A stretch of DNA of 40,348 nt from Magnetococcales bacterium HA3dbin3 (GTDB lineage: Bacteria; Pseudomonadota; Magnetococcia; Magnetococcales; DC0425bin3): the NCBI GenBank assembly GCA_002753495.1, contig PEAJ01000004.1, positions 1-40,348 of the forward strand. The letters run 5' to 3'. Within the stretch, counting starts at the first letter, position 1; every line of letters begins with the position of its first letter. Shown piece after piece: positions 16,888-28,700 of this stretch. The notes beneath the pieces are model-generated. The model made no database searches, was not told the origin of the DNA, and saw only the letters and a program-made list of their open reading frames with translations. Made by a program: the position numbers and the translations under genes.

Positions 16888-16974
16888 ATGGATCTGACCT
16901 ACCTTGCCCTGATCGCGGCCTTCTTTGCTGCCACGGCCGCGCTCGTTCCCCTTTTTGACCGCCTGCGGGGGTGA
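16888..16974 (+). CDS. 28-aa membrane mini-protein upstream of kdpF
   Basis: MDLTYLALIAAFFAATAALVPLFDRLRG preceded by GAGGAG; immediately upstream of kdpF. Confidence 0.65.
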   Translation: MDLTYLALIAAFFAATAALVPLFDRLRG

Positions 16975-16976
16975 CG

Positions 16977-17069
16977 ATGAACCCCCTCTACCTTATTGGC
17001 CTGATCGTGACCGCAGGCGTGTTCGTCTATCTGGTCATCGTCCTGTTTTTCCCGGAGAAGTTTTCATGA
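16977..17069 (+). CDS. kdpF: K+-transporting ATPase subunit KdpF
   Basis: [30 protein letters not shown] (30 aa), directly before kdpA. Confidence 0.85.
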   Translation: MNPLYLIGLIVTAGVFVYLVIVLFFPEKFS

Positions 17070-17091
17070 ACACCCTCGATCGGACCATGCC

Positions 17092-18900
17092 ATGACCATC
17101 AACGGATACGTGCAGATCCTTCTCTACCTGGTGCTTTTGCTGCTGCTGGCCTGGCCGCTGGGCATCTACATGGCGCGCATTTATGGGGAGACGGTGCCTG
17201 GTTTTGTGCGTTGGCTCGCGCCCGTCGAGCGTGTTTTGTACCGCCTGAGCGGCGTCCGCCCGGAGGTCGACATGCCCTGGACGCGTTACGCCTTTGCGGC
17301 GTTGACCTTCAATCTCGTCGGCACGCTCGTGGTGTATGCCCTGCAACGCTTGCAAGCGGTTTTGCCGCTGAACCCCCAGGCGATGGCCAACGTCACGCCG
17401 GACCTCGCCTTCAACACGGCGGTGAGCTTTGCCACCAACACCAACTGGCAAAGCTACGGCGGCGAATCGACCCTCTCCTACCTGGTGCAGATGGTCGGAC
17501 TGACGGTACAAAATTTTCTCTCCGCCGCCACCGGCATGGCGGTTCTTGTTGCCCTGCTGCGCGGGTTTACGCGCAAGGAGGCGCGCGGGGTGGGTAATTT
17601 TTGGGTCGACATGACCCGTTCGACCCTCTACGTCCTGTTGCCGCTGAGCCTGATGCTTGCCCTGGCTCTCATCAGCCAGGGGGTGACCCAGACCTTCGCT
17701 CCCTACTCAACCGCCAAGATGCTGCAAGCGGTCACCTATGACAATCCGGTCAACGATGCCAACGGTCAGCCGCTGAAAAATGCCAAGGGCGAGCCAGTCA
17801 CTGAAAAGAAAATAACTCAGGAACAGAGCCTTGCCGTTGGGCCGGTCGCCTCGCAGGTGGCGATCAAGCAGCTCGGTACCAACGGCGGCGGTTTCTTCAA
17901 CGTCAATTCCGCTCACCCGTTCGAGAACCCGACGCCTCTCTCCAACATTCTGGAGATGCTGGCGATTTTGTTGATACCGGCCGCCCTCTGTTTCACTTTG
18001 GGGCACTTTGTCGGGGATAGGCGCCAGGGGCACGCCATTCTGGCGGCAATGAGTATCGTCCTGGTCGCCCTGCTGGCGCTTTGTGTCGGGGCTGAACAAT
18101 CCGGCAACCCCCTGTTCGACCGGCTGGGGGTTGCCACCCAGGCCTCGGACACCAGTCCGGGCGGCAACATGGAGGGCAAGGAGGTACGCTTCGGCATCGT
18201 CAACGCTGCCCTCTGGGCGACGGTGACCACCGCCGCGTCAAACGGGTCGGTCAACGCCATGCACGACTCCTTCACCCCGCTCGGCGGCATCGTGCCGATG
18301 GGATTGATCCAGCTTGGCGAGGTGATTTTCGGCGGCGTTGGTTCCGGGTTGTACGGGATGATCCTCTTTGCCCTGGTGGCGGTGTTTGTCGCCGGGTTGA
18401 TGATCGGCCGCACGCCGGAGTACCTGGGCAAGAAGATCGAGGCCTTCGAGATGAAAATGGCCGCCGTTGCCATCCTCACCCCCTGTCTGGCGGCATTGAT
18501 CGGCACGGCGGCGGGGGTGGTCAGCCCGGCGGGGGTGGCGGGGATCGCCAATCCCGGCATCCACGGCTTTTCGGAGATTCTCTACGCCTTCTCCTCGGCG
18601 AGCAACAACAACGGCAGCGCCTTTGCCGGACTCTCTGCCAACACCCCGTTTTACAACGCCGCGCTTGGGGTGGCGATGCTCTTTGGTCGCTTTTGGGTGA
18701 TCGTGCCGGTGCTGGCGGTGGCCGGGTCGCTGGCGGCGAAGAAAACCATCCCGACCTCCGCCGGCACCCTGCCCACCCATACCCCCCTGTTCGTCACCCT
18801 GCTCATCGGCACGGTGATCATCGTCGGCGCCTTGACCTTCCTGCCCGCTCTGGCGCTCGGGCCGATCGTCGAACATGTCACCATGATCAGCGGCCAGTGA
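17092..18900 (+). CDS. kdpA: K+-transporting ATPase subunit A
   Basis: 602 aa; [54 protein letters not shown]. Confidence 0.97.
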   Translation: MTINGYVQILLYLVLLLLLAWPLGIYMARIYGETVPGFVRWLAPVERVLYRLSGVRPEVDMPWTRYAFAALTFNLVGTLVVYALQRLQAVLPLNPQAMANVTPDLAFNTAVSFATNTNWQSYGGESTLSYLVQMVGLTVQNFLSAATGMAVLVALLRGFTRKEARGVGNFWVDMTRSTLYVLLPLSLMLALALISQGVTQTFAPYSTAKMLQAVTYDNPVNDANGQPLKNAKGEPVTEKKITQEQSLAVGPVASQVAIKQLGTNGGGFFNVNSAHPFENPTPLSNILEMLAILLIPAALCFTLGHFVGDRRQGHAILAAMSIVLVALLALCVGAEQSGNPLFDRLGVATQASDTSPGGNMEGKEVRFGIVNAALWATVTTAASNGSVNAMHDSFTPLGGIVPMGLIQLGEVIFGGVGSGLYGMILFALVAVFVAGLMIGRTPEYLGKKIEAFEMKMAAVAILTPCLAALIGTAAGVVSPAGVAGIANPGIHGFSEILYAFSSASNNNGSAFAGLSANTPFYNAALGVAMLFGRFWVIVPVLAVAGSLAAKKTIPTSAGTLPTHTPLFVTLLIGTVIIVGALTFLPALALGPIVEHVTMISGQ

Positions 18901-18917
18901 CCGGAGGAGCAACCATC

Positions 18918-20981
18918 ATGCACCCACAACGATCCCTGTTCGATCCGCAAATCCTGGCCCAGGCAGCCTGGGACGCCCTGCGTCGTCTGGCGCCGCGGCA
19001 TCAAATCCGCAATCCGGTGATGTTTGTCGTCTGGCTGGGCAGTCTGCTCACTACCGGCCTGTTCATCCAGGCTCTGTTTGGCGCCGGCGAGGCACCGGCC
19101 GGGTTCATTCTTGCCATCGCCCTGTGGTTGTGGTTTACCGTTGTCTTCGCCAACTTTGCCGAGGCGGTGGCCGAGGGGCGTGGCAAGGCGCAGGCCGCCG
19201 CGCTCAAAGGGTTGCGCCAAACGGTTTGGGCGAAAAAAGTGAAAGAACCCCGCCCGGATGCGGCGTGGGAGAAGGTCGCCGCCGACGCCTTGCGCAAGAA
19301 CGACCTGGTGCGCGTCGAAACCGGCGACATCATCCCCGGCGATGGCGAGGTGATCGTTGGTGTTGCCTCGGTCGACGAATCGGCCATCACCGGCGAATCC
19401 GCCCCGGTGATTCGCGAGGCTGGCGGCGATTTCTCCGCCGTCACCGGTGGTACGCGCATCCTCTCCGATTGGCTGGTCATCCGTATCGCCGTCAATCCCG
19501 GCGAAACCTTCCTCGATCGCATGATCGGCATGGTCGAAGGGGCTAAACGACAGAAAACTCCGAACGAGATTGCTCTGACCATCCTGCTCGTCAAGCTGAC
19601 GATCGTTTTCCTGCTCGCCACCGTTACCCTGCTCCCCTTTTCGATCTACAGCGTTGAGAGTGCCCATGCCGGGTCGCCGGTGACGGTGACCGTCCTCATC
19701 GCCCTGCTTGTCTGCTTGATTCCGACGACGATCGGTGGCCTGCTCTCGGCAATCGGTGTCGCCGGCATGACGCGGATGATGGAAAAGAGCGTTCTGGCCA
19801 CCTCCGGCAAGGCGGTGGAGGCCGCCGGCGATGTCGATGTCCTGCTCCTCGACAAGACCGGCACCATCACGCTCGGCAATCGTCAGGCATCGGCCTTTGT
19901 TCCCGCCGTCGGTGTCGATCAAAAGGGCCTGGCCGAGGCCTCCCTGCTTGCCTCGCTCGCCGACGAAACCCCGGAAGGGCGGTCGATCGTCACCCTGGCC
20001 AAGGAGCTGTTGCAGCAACGCGGCCGTGACATTCATGCCGACGGGGCAACCTTCGTTCACTTCACGGCGCAAACGCGCATGAGCGGCATCGACTGGCAGG
20101 GACGTTCCATCCGCAAGGGAGCTACCGAGGCGGTGCGCCGCTACGTCGAAGAGGGGGGCGGCAGCTGGCCGGCGGCAATCCAGAATAGCGCCAACGACAT
20201 CGCCCGCCGCGGTTCGACACCGCTGGTGGTGGTGGAAGGCCGGCGTGTGCTCGGGGTGGTCGAGTTGAAGGATATCGTCAAGGGGGGGATCAAGGAGCGC
20301 TTTGCCGAGCTGCGGCGCATGGGGATCAAGACCGTCATGATCACCGGCGACAACCGCCTGACCGCCGCCACCATCGCCGCCGAGGCCGGGGTCGACGACT
20401 TTCTTGCCGAGGCGACGCCTGAGGCAAAACTCAAGCTTATCCGTCAATACCAGGCGGAAGGTCGGCTCGTCGCCATGACCGGCGATGGCACCAACGATGC
20501 CCCTGCCCTTGCCCAGGCCGACGTGGCCGTTGCCATGAACTCCGGCACCCAGGCAGCCAAGGAGGCCGGCAACATGGTCGACCTCGACTCCAACCCGACC
20601 AAGCTCATCGAGGTGGTGGAGACCGGCAAGCAGATGCTGATGACGCGCGGCGCCCTGACCACCTTTTCCATCGCCAACGATGTTGCCAAATACTTTGCCA
20701 TCATCCCGGCCGCCTTTGCCACCACCTACCCGGCGCTCAATGTCTTCAACATCATGCATCTGGCGACGCCAAGTTCGGCCATCCTGTCGGCGGTGATCTT
20801 CAACGCCCTGATCATTATTGCCTTGATTCCTCTGGCGTTGAAGGGGGTCCTCTACCGGCCGATCGGCGCCGCTGCCCTGCTCCGTCGCAACCTCCTGATC
20901 TATGGCGTCGGGGGATTGATCGTCCCCTTCATCGGCATCAAAATCATCGACCTGATCCTGGTCGCTTTGCACGCAGCCTAA
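18918..20981 (+). CDS. kdpB: K+-transporting P-type ATPase subunit B
   Basis: Phosphorylation motif [24 protein letters not shown]. Start trimmed to [11 protein letters not shown] at 18918. Confidence 0.97.
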   Translation: MHPQRSLFDPQILAQAAWDALRRLAPRHQIRNPVMFVVWLGSLLTTGLFIQALFGAGEAPAGFILAIALWLWFTVVFANFAEAVAEGRGKAQAAALKGLRQTVWAKKVKEPRPDAAWEKVAADALRKNDLVRVETGDIIPGDGEVIVGVASVDESAITGESAPVIREAGGDFSAVTGGTRILSDWLVIRIAVNPGETFLDRMIGMVEGAKRQKTPNEIALTILLVKLTIVFLLATVTLLPFSIYSVESAHAGSPVTVTVLIALLVCLIPTTIGGLLSAIGVAGMTRMMEKSVLATSGKAVEAAGDVDVLLLDKTGTITLGNRQASAFVPAVGVDQKGLAEASLLASLADETPEGRSIVTLAKELLQQRGRDIHADGATFVHFTAQTRMSGIDWQGRSIRKGATEAVRRYVEEGGGSWPAAIQNSANDIARRGSTPLVVVEGRRVLGVVELKDIVKGGIKERFAELRRMGIKTVMITGDNRLTAATIAAEAGVDDFLAEATPEAKLKLIRQYQAEGRLVAMTGDGTNDAPALAQADVAVAMNSGTQAAKEAGNMVDLDSNPTKLIEVVETGKQMLMTRGALTTFSIANDVAKYFAIIPAAFATTYPALNVFNIMHLATPSSAILSAVIFNALIIIALIPLALKGVLYRPIGAAALLRRNLLIYGVGGLIVPFIGIKIIDLILVALHAA

Positions 20982-20985
20982 AGGT

Positions 20986-21576
20986 GTGACCATGTTGAGA
21001 GAACTGAAACCCGCCCTGTTGCTGCTGACCCTGTTCACGTTGTTGACCGGCCTGCTCTACCCCGCCCTGGTGACGGCGCTCGCGCAGCTTGCCTTTCCGG
21101 AGGCGGCGCAAGGTTCCCTGCTGCGCGGAGGTCACGGGGAGGTGGTCGGTTCCGCCCTGATCGGCCAGCCTTTCTCCGCCGCGCGTTACTTTTGGGGACG
21201 CCTCTCGGCAACCACCCCGCAACCCTATAACGCCGCTTCCTCTGGCGGCTCCAACCTGGGTCCGCTCAATCCCGCCCTGAGGGATGCCGTGAGCGCGCGC
21301 ATCGCTGCCCTGAAGGAGAGCGATCCAAAACAAACCCAGCCGATTCCGGTCGATCTCGTCACCAGCTCCGGCAGCGGTCTTGACCCGCACATCTCACCGG
21401 CTGCCGCCCAGTGGCAGCTGCCGCGCGTCGCCCGGGAGCGGGGCATACCCGAACCGGAATTGCGGGCGTTGGTTGCCCAACACACCGCCGGGCGTACCTT
21501 CGGCGTTCTCGGCGAGGCCAGGGTCAACGTCCTGACCTTGAACCTGGCGCTCGACCAGCGCAGCGGCCGTCCCTGA
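20986..21576 (+). CDS. kdpC: K+-transporting ATPase subunit C (start may be ATG 20992)
   Basis: [62 protein letters not shown]. Confidence 0.96.
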   Translation: MTMLRELKPALLLLTLFTLLTGLLYPALVTALAQLAFPEAAQGSLLRGGHGEVVGSALIGQPFSAARYFWGRLSATTPQPYNAASSGGSNLGPLNPALRDAVSARIAALKESDPKQTQPIPVDLVTSSGSGLDPHISPAAAQWQLPRVARERGIPEPELRALVAQHTAGRTFGVLGEARVNVLTLNLALDQRSGRP

Positions 21577-21577
21577 T

Positions 21578-24268
21578 ATGAACCCGAACGATCGTGACAC
21601 CCGCCCCGACCCCGATCGCCTGCTCGCCCGCCTGGCGGCAGAGACGAGCAGGGAACAACGCGGCAAATTGAAGGTTTTCTTCGGCGCCGCGCCGGGGGTC
21701 GGCAAGACCTACGCCATGCTCACCGCCGCTCGGGCATTGCAAGAGCAGGGGGTGAAGGTGTTGGCCGGGATTGTCGAAACCCACGGTCGCGACGAAACCG
21801 CCGCCTTGCTTGCCCACTTTGATCTCCTCCCACGTCAGCGGATCGACTACAAGGGACGCCTGCTCGAAGAGTTTGATCTCGATGCCGCCCTGCAACGGCG
21901 CCCTCAGCTTGTCTTGGTCGATGAGCTTGCCCACACCAACGCGCCCGGCTCGCGACACCCCAAACGCTGGCAGGATATTCGCGAGCTGCTGGCGACGGGC
22001 ATCGATGTTTTCACCACGATCAATGTCCAGCATATCGAAAGCCTAAACGATGTCGTCGGCAGGATCACCGGCATCCGGGTGTGGGAGCGGGTGCCGGATC
22101 ACGTCATCGACCAGGCCGACGAGATGGTGCTCGTCGACCTGCCACCCGAGGAGCTGCTGCAACGCCTGCGCGCGGGGAAGGTGTACATTCCGCAACAGGC
22201 CGAACGGGCGGTCGAACACTTCTTTCGCAAGGGCAATCTTCTTGCCCTGCGCGAGCTCGCCCTGCGGCGGACGGCCGATCGCGTCGATGGTGATGTGCGT
22301 GCCTGGCGTCGTGAATCCTCGGTCACCACCGTCTGGCCGACGCGGGAGGCGGTTTTAGTCTGCGTCGGCCCCGGACCGGACAGCGAAAAGCTTGTGCGTC
22401 GTGCCGCCCGTCGCGCCAACCTCACCGGTGCCCCCTGGCACGCCATCGCCATTGAAACGCCATCGGTGCAAACCCTCCCTGACGCCGCGCGCGCACGCAT
22501 CCTCGGCATGCTCAAGCTGGCGCAGGAGATGGGTGGACAAACCGCCTCCCTCGCCGGCACCGATCCGGTCGAGATCACCATCGGCTACGCCCGCGAACAC
22601 AACCTCGGCACGGTGCTGGTTGGGCGCGACCGCTATCGGCGTCTGCCCTGGCAACACAGCTTCGCCGAACGCCTCGGACGCTCGGCCCCGGACCTCGAAC
22701 TCCTCCAGATCGCGCGGGAGGATGACCCCACGGCCTCTACCGCCAATCCGACACGCAACCGGACACGCAAGCCGATCCGTTGGCGCACCTATCTGCTCAG
22801 CGGTGTGAGTGTTGCCTTGGTCGCCGCCGGCAGCTCACCCCTGCTTGGCCACTTCGACCTCGCCAACATCGTCATGATCTTCTTGCTCGCAGTCGTCGGC
22901 ATTGCCCTGTATCTCGGGCGTGGGGCGGCGGTGCTGGCGGCTTTCCTTTCGGTTGCCGCCTTCGACTTTTTTTTCGTTCCCCCGCGCTTTGCCTTCGCCG
23001 TCTCGGATGCCCAGTATCTGGTCACCTTCGCCGTGATGCTCATCGTTGCGCTGGTGGTTGGTCAGCTTACGGCCGGGTTGCGTTTTCAGGTGGCCACCGC
23101 CAGGGGGCGCGAACGTCGTATCCAGGCGCTCTACACCATGTCCAGGGATCTCTCCAGCGCCCTCACCGTCGAGCAAATCGTCGACATCTGCCAGCGTTTT
23201 ATCAAACATGGCTTCAACGCCGCGGTGGTGGTGTTCGTGCCCGATCACAATGGGCAATTACAGCTTGCCGAGGGGTCGACCGGGAGCGAAACCATCGACC
23301 CCGGCATCGCCCAATGGAGCTTCGAGCACGGCCAGGCCGCCGGCCTGGGTACCGATACCCTTCCTTCCGCCAAGGCGCTCTACGTTCCAATCAAGACGCC
23401 GGCGCGCCCGTGCGGCATCCTCGCCATCCTCCCGCAACAATCGGTTTGGGAGCTTCCCCCGGAGCAACAACGTCTGCTCGACACCAGCGTCACCTTGATG
23501 GCCACCGCCCTGGAGCGGATTCATGACAACATGCTCGTGCGCGATGCCCAGGTGGGGATGGAGTCGGAGCGACTGCGCAACGCCCTGCTCGCGGCCATTT
23601 CACACGACCTGCGCACGCCGCTGACGGTGATCACCGGCCTCGCCGATGCCATGCAAATCGCCACGCCGCCTCTCACCGAGCCGCACCTGACCCTGGTCCA
23701 GGCCCTGCGTGGCGAGGTGACACGCACCGTGGCCATGGTCAACAACGTGCTCGACATGGCACGCATGCAGCTTGGACATATCGTTCTCAACCGCGAGTGG
23801 CAAACCCTGGAGGAGATCGTTGGCCTGGCCATGAGCCACTGTGCCCCGCTCCTCGCCCAACACGAGGTTTGCATCGACCTTCCGGCCGATCTGCCGCTCC
23901 TGCACGTCGATACCACCCTCATGACGCGCGTCCTCAACAACCTCCTGGAAAATGCCGCCAAATACACCCCGCCCCGGAGTCATGTCACCCTCAGCGCCCG
24001 CCAGGAGGGGGTGATGGTCGACATTTTGCTGCACGATAACGGTCCCGGCCTGCCACCCGGCATGGAACAGAGGGTGTTTGAAAAATTCACGCGTGGCACA
24101 ATGGAATCAAGGGTGACAGGCTTTGGTCTGGGGCTTGCCATCGTGCGCTCGATCATCGAGGCGCACGGCGGCAGCGTGCGCGCGGAAAATCTGCCGGGCG
24201 GCGGGGCCTGTTTTACACTCTCCCTGCCCGTGGGCACGCCACCACCACCGCCACCGTTGGAGCCGTAA
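21578..24268 (+). CDS. kdpD: Sensor histidine kinase KdpD
   Basis: KdpD N-domain GAAPGVGKTYAML, VDELAHTNAPGSRHPKRWQD; USP-like region; DUF4118; HisKA ISHDLRTPLTVITG; HATPase. Confidence 0.96.
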   Translation: MNPNDRDTRPDPDRLLARLAAETSREQRGKLKVFFGAAPGVGKTYAMLTAARALQEQGVKVLAGIVETHGRDETAALLAHFDLLPRQRIDYKGRLLEEFDLDAALQRRPQLVLVDELAHTNAPGSRHPKRWQDIRELLATGIDVFTTINVQHIESLNDVVGRITGIRVWERVPDHVIDQADEMVLVDLPPEELLQRLRAGKVYIPQQAERAVEHFFRKGNLLALRELALRRTADRVDGDVRAWRRESSVTTVWPTREAVLVCVGPGPDSEKLVRRAARRANLTGAPWHAIAIETPSVQTLPDAARARILGMLKLAQEMGGQTASLAGTDPVEITIGYAREHNLGTVLVGRDRYRRLPWQHSFAERLGRSAPDLELLQIAREDDPTASTANPTRNRTRKPIRWRTYLLSGVSVALVAAGSSPLLGHFDLANIVMIFLLAVVGIALYLGRGAAVLAAFLSVAAFDFFFVPPRFAFAVSDAQYLVTFAVMLIVALVVGQLTAGLRFQVATARGRERRIQALYTMSRDLSSALTVEQIVDICQRFIKHGFNAAVVVFVPDHNGQLQLAEGSTGSETIDPGIAQWSFEHGQAAGLGTDTLPSAKALYVPIKTPARPCGILAILPQQSVWELPPEQQRLLDTSVTLMATALERIHDNMLVRDAQVGMESERLRNALLAAISHDLRTPLTVITGLADAMQIATPPLTEPHLTLVQALRGEVTRTVAMVNNVLDMARMQLGHIVLNREWQTLEEIVGLAMSHCAPLLAQHEVCIDLPADLPLLHVDTTLMTRVLNNLLENAAKYTPPRSHVTLSARQEGVMVDILLHDNGPGLPPGMEQRVFEKFTRGTMESRVTGFGLGLAIVRSIIEAHGGSVRAENLPGGGACFTLSLPVGTPPPPPPLEP

Positions 24269-24328
24269 GCACGATCAATCAATTCTCCCCGCCAACCCTA
24301 CCTGTTCCCACCACGGAAGGAGGATGGG

Positions 24329-25033
24329 ATGTCCATCGACGCCACGGCGACCACCACGGTCATCCTCATCGAGGACGAACCGCAGATTTGCCGCTTCGTT
24401 CGCGCCGCCCTGGAGTCGATCCAGCTGGGTGTCATCGACGCCGAAAGCGGCAAACGCGGGTTGATGGAGGTTGCCACCCGACGCCCGGACCTGGTGATTC
24501 TCGACCTCGGTTTGCCGGACATGGATGGTATTGAGGCGATTCGCGATCTGCGCACCTGGTCGAACGTTCCGATTCTGGTTCTCTCTGCCCGCGCCGACGA
24601 GGCCGACAAGGTCAAGGCCCTCGATGTCGGTGCCGACGATTACCTGACCAAACCCTTCGGAGTCCCGGAGCTGCTTGCGCGCGTGCGCGCCCTGCTGCGA
24701 CGTGCTGCCTGTGCCCACGCCGATCAGACACCGCTTGTCCGTTTCGGGGACGTTGAGATTGACCTCGCGCGTCGTCTGGTGCTGCGCGCGGGCTGTCCGG
24801 TTCGCTTGACCGCCATCGAATACCGGTTGCTTGCGCAGCTTGTGGCACATGCCGGGTGCGTCCTGACCCATCGCGCCCTGCTGCGCGCGGTGTGGGGGCC
24901 AAATCAGGTTGAGCACACCCACTACCTGCGCGTCTACATGTCCAATCTGCGCCGCAAACTGGAGAATGATCCCAACCTGCCGCAACACATCCTGACCGAG
25001 CCGGGGGTGGGGTATCGCCTTGTGCTCGAATGA
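24329..25033 (+). CDS. kdpE: Response regulator KdpE (OmpR family)
   Basis: ILIEDEPQICRFVRAAL, DLVILDLGLPDMDG, DDYLTKPF, C-terminal winged helix; follows kdpD. Confidence 0.94.
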   Translation: MSIDATATTTVILIEDEPQICRFVRAALESIQLGVIDAESGKRGLMEVATRRPDLVILDLGLPDMDGIEAIRDLRTWSNVPILVLSARADEADKVKALDVGADDYLTKPFGVPELLARVRALLRRAACAHADQTPLVRFGDVEIDLARRLVLRAGCPVRLTAIEYRLLAQLVAHAGCVLTHRALLRAVWGPNQVEHTHYLRVYMSNLRRKLENDPNLPQHILTEPGVGYRLVLE

Positions 25034-25215
25034 ACGCCGCGTTTGCGCATCATGTTGGGAGAGGGCAGAAAAAATCTCCGAGGTTCTTTTTTCCAAACGC
25101 TATTGAGGAAGAGTTTGAAAATGGGATGGAAGTCGGGTACCATCACGCGCGTAATGGTCGCGGAGGTTCAAAACAGGGTCTTAACTTCACATCATTTTTC
25201 AAGGAGGGGTGCGTT

Positions 25216-25533
25216 ATGGGCAAGCTTTTCTGTGCCATTGTTTCCGCTGGATTCCTCGGGATCTCGTCCATGGCCTTTGCGGCCGGGAGCTACAATGACG
25301 TTCCCAGCAGCGATCCGCAATTCCAGCAGTGTATCGCGTATGCCAACGCCAACTACCAGGGTGGCAGCGCCGCGAGCCCCATTCCGGGTCAGACCAAGGC
25401 TGCCGCCTTCTGCGAGTGTATGTGGAACGAGACCTCGGATGATTTCAGGGGCAACCTGGCCAAGTTCTCGGAGACCGAGAAGGGCAAGAGAATCAACAAG
25501 ATTTGCGAAAAGTACTCCAACTGGGCCGATTGA
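25216..25533 (+). CDS. Small predicted secreted protein with conserved-looking Cys pattern, function unknown
   Basis: 105 aa: MGKLFCAIVSAGFLGISSMAFAAGSYNDVPSSDPQFQQCIAYANANYQ...AAFCECMWNETSDDF...ICEKYSNWAD; signal peptide with AFA-A-type cleavage region; AAGGAGG RBS upstream. Confidence 0.72.
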   Translation: MGKLFCAIVSAGFLGISSMAFAAGSYNDVPSSDPQFQQCIAYANANYQGGSAASPIPGQTKAAAFCECMWNETSDDFRGNLAKFSETEKGKRINKICEKYSNWAD

Positions 25534-25555
25534 GCCAGGGATGTTCCGGGGATGC

Positions 25556-25602
25556 GGCCACGCCAACCCCATAGGGTAACCGATGGGTGAGCTGGCGTGG
25601 CC
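25556..25602 (+). terminator. Hairpin downstream of the small secreted-protein gene
   Basis: ggccacgcca ... tggcgtggcc 10-bp stem with inner cccat/atggg pairing; no strong T-tract directly after. Confidence 0.5.
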
Positions 25603-25702
25603 TCCCCGGCGCTGTTTTACGGTGCCGCTCGTGGTCGTGACAGGTTTTGGTCGGGAGCCTCCGCGGCCGGTTGTCGCGCCGTTCGCCGGGAAAGTCTCCC
25701 CC

Positions 25703-28700
25703 TCACGGTGATCCCGATCCGCTCAATCTTGTTCGTGCCTCGGCAAAGCGCAGTTGCGTGATCGCCTGGGCGATCTCTTCCACCTTCGCCGCGTCCATCC
25801 GGGAACACAGTCCGGGTTTCAACGCCGCGAACAGGGGCAGCGCGTCGCAACTCTGCTCGTCGAGCGCCACCAGCAGGGCTTCCAGTGTCGCCGGTTCCGC
25901 GACGACGCCCGCCGCTGCCTCTCCGGCATCGGATAGCGTGGGGTTGGTCGGTTGCTCCAGATGTGGCGCACAGGCCTGAACCAACGTTGCCATGGCCACG
26001 TCAAGCTCGGCCAGCCGGTGGTCGGCGATCCCGCGCTCCGGTGTGACGCGCAGGGTCGTTTCCAGCTCTCCGGCCAGGGCGTGCAGGGCTGATGCCCCGG
26101 CGTTGCCCGCTACCCCGCGCAACTTGTGCAGCCGCATGGCGGCCTCCGGGATCTCCCCGCGCGCCAGTTCCGCCGCCACATCTCGTGCTACCTCTTGGAA
26201 CTCATCGCACAGGCGATCGAGGATGGAGAGGAACAAAGTCCGATCGCCACCCAGCCGCGCGCGTGCCTCCTGGCCATCGATGCCGGGCAGCTCTGGCCAG
26301 GGGTCGACGGAAACGCAACCAGGCAACACCTCCCCTCCTCCCGCCGGGGTTGTCTCCCCCCGCGGCCCCGCCCAGTGGCGCACGCAGCGTATCATCTTCT
26401 CGACGTCGAATGGCTTGGCGATGAAATCGTTCATCCCGGCGTCCAATGCCCGTTGCCGTTCGCTGTCCAGTGCCCCGGCGGTCAGGGCAATGACAGGCAG
26501 CTCCCGCAGGTGCAAATCCTCCCGGATCGCCTGTACCGCGCGGTTGCCATCCATGACCGGCATCTGCACATCCATCAACACCACCTCATACGCCTCCGGA
26601 TCGTGCCGCAACAGATCCAACGCCTCCAGACCTTGCGTGGCGGTGGCGACAACCGCCCCTTCCAGCTCCAGAAGGCGCCGGGCCACGTCCAGGTTGATGT
26701 CGCTGTCATCCACCACCAGAACCCTGACCCCACCCAACCGGCGCTGTCCCTGACCCGGCTGCCCCACAGCCACCAACCCGTCGCAATGACCTTCGCGCTT
26801 GGCCCTGGCGTAGGTGACCGCATTAAGCAGAGATGACGCCGTCACCGGTTTGGTCAGAATCCCGTCGAGCAGTGCCGCCTCCGGTGCCTGGCGCAGCTCG
26901 TCCTGACTGTGCGCCGTCACCATCAGGATGATCGGGGCCTCCGGACAGTCGGGATCGTTCATCAAGGCCTTGCTGGTGGCCAGGCCATCCAGCTCCGGCA
27001 TCTTCCAGTCCAGCAGGAGGATATCGTAGTCATGCAGCACCCTCAGCCGGTCCAGGACCTCCCGACCCGACACCACGACCTCCGGATGCCAACCCAGGGA
27101 TTGGACGGTAGTCGCCAATACCGCTCGCTGTAAATCGTGATCATCGGCAATGAGGACGCGCACCACGGGGGAGACGCTCGCGTTATCATGCTCCACAATC
27201 ACCTCAAACGGGGCTGAAACCCAGAACTCGCTGCCCACCCCGGGCGTGCTGTTCACCCCCAACTCCCCGCCCATCAACTCCACCAGCCGTTTGGAGATGG
27301 CCAAGCCGAGTCCGGCACCGCCGAACCGGCGTGTGATCGACCCGTCGGCCTGGGTGAACGGCGTGAACAGACACGCCACCGCCTCCGGCGCAATGCCGAT
27401 GCCTGTGTCCTTGACGCTGAAATGCAGCCGGACATGCCGCGACCTCTGCTCCAACCGACGCACCTGAAGCGCCACGTGCCCGTTTTCGGTGAACTTGATG
27501 GCGTTGCCTACCAGGTTGGTCAGCACCTGGGTCAGGTGTTGACCATCTCCTCGCAACATCTCCGGCAGATCCGGCTCCCGGCCGATGATCAGCTCCAGTT
27601 TTTTGTTTCCAGCATTGCCTGCCATCAGGGTGGCCAGGTCATCCAGGAGCTGCCCAAGATTGAAGTCCGCATGGTGCAGCTCCATGCGTCCGGCCTCGAT
27701 GCGGGAAAAATCCAGGACATCGTTGATGATGCCGAGCAACGATCGGCCCGCGCCCTGGATCTTGGTCACGAACGCGCGCTGTTCCCCGTTCAGCGGTGTG
27801 GTGGTCAGCAGATGGGACAATCCCAGGATGGCGTTCATGGGGGTGCGGATCTCATGGCTCATGTTGGCCAAAAAGGCGCTTTTGGCCGCGCTGGCGGCAA
27901 TGGCCTTGGCTGCCTGCTCTTCCAGCCCGGCATTGAGCAGCAGCACCTGCTGGGTGCGTTCTGCTACCAGCGACTCCAGCTCCTGCTGGTGACGAGCCAC
28001 GGCATTTTCCATCTGCCGGCGTTCGGTGATGTCCCGGCCGATGCCCAACACGCCGAGCACCCGGCCGTCAGCGGTACGCAAGGCAGTCTTGATGGTCTCG
28101 CGCAGGATGGGTTGCTCCTGCGCGGCGCTGGGCACCCAGGCCTCGTCGATCTGGGGCGTCGCGGTGGCCATGGCGGCGCGGTCCTTCTCCCGCAGCACCT
28201 CTGCCACCTCTGCCCCGAACAGCTCCCGGTCGATGTGGCCGATGATCTGCTCCTGCGTCCGGCCCAGGAGTCGTTCAAAGGCGATATTGCACTTCAGGTA
28301 GACCCCCGCGGGATCCTTCAGCCAGATCATTTCGGGAATAGTCTGGAGCAGGGTGTGCAGCTCCGCATACTGCTCCCTGGCGCGCAGGTGATACCGATGC
28401 AGGGTGGCCATGGCCGAACAGACGATGAGCTCATCCAGCAAATAGACCAGGTTGCCAAACACCGTGGCGGAGTGGATATCGAACAACAGCATCCGATAGG
28501 GCGGGATGTAGGAATAGGTGGCCAGGATTGCCCCCATCACCGCCGCCATCATGCCCGACCAGAATCCCCCGAAAAAGGCGGCGAGGGCGGCACCGGGAAA
28601 AAAGGTCAAAAACGGCAGGCCCAGCTCTGGTGGTCCAATCAGCTCGCGCACGACAAAGGCCAGAACCACCAGCGCCACGGCAATGCCCACCTGTCGGGCA

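Noticed and set aside
18651-21038. 795-aa minus-strand ORF antisense to kdpB/kdpA
   Set aside because: Opposite strand encodes unmistakable KdpA/KdpB; the antisense frame is low-complexity Asp/Gly/His/Gln-rich, a typical high-GC artefact.
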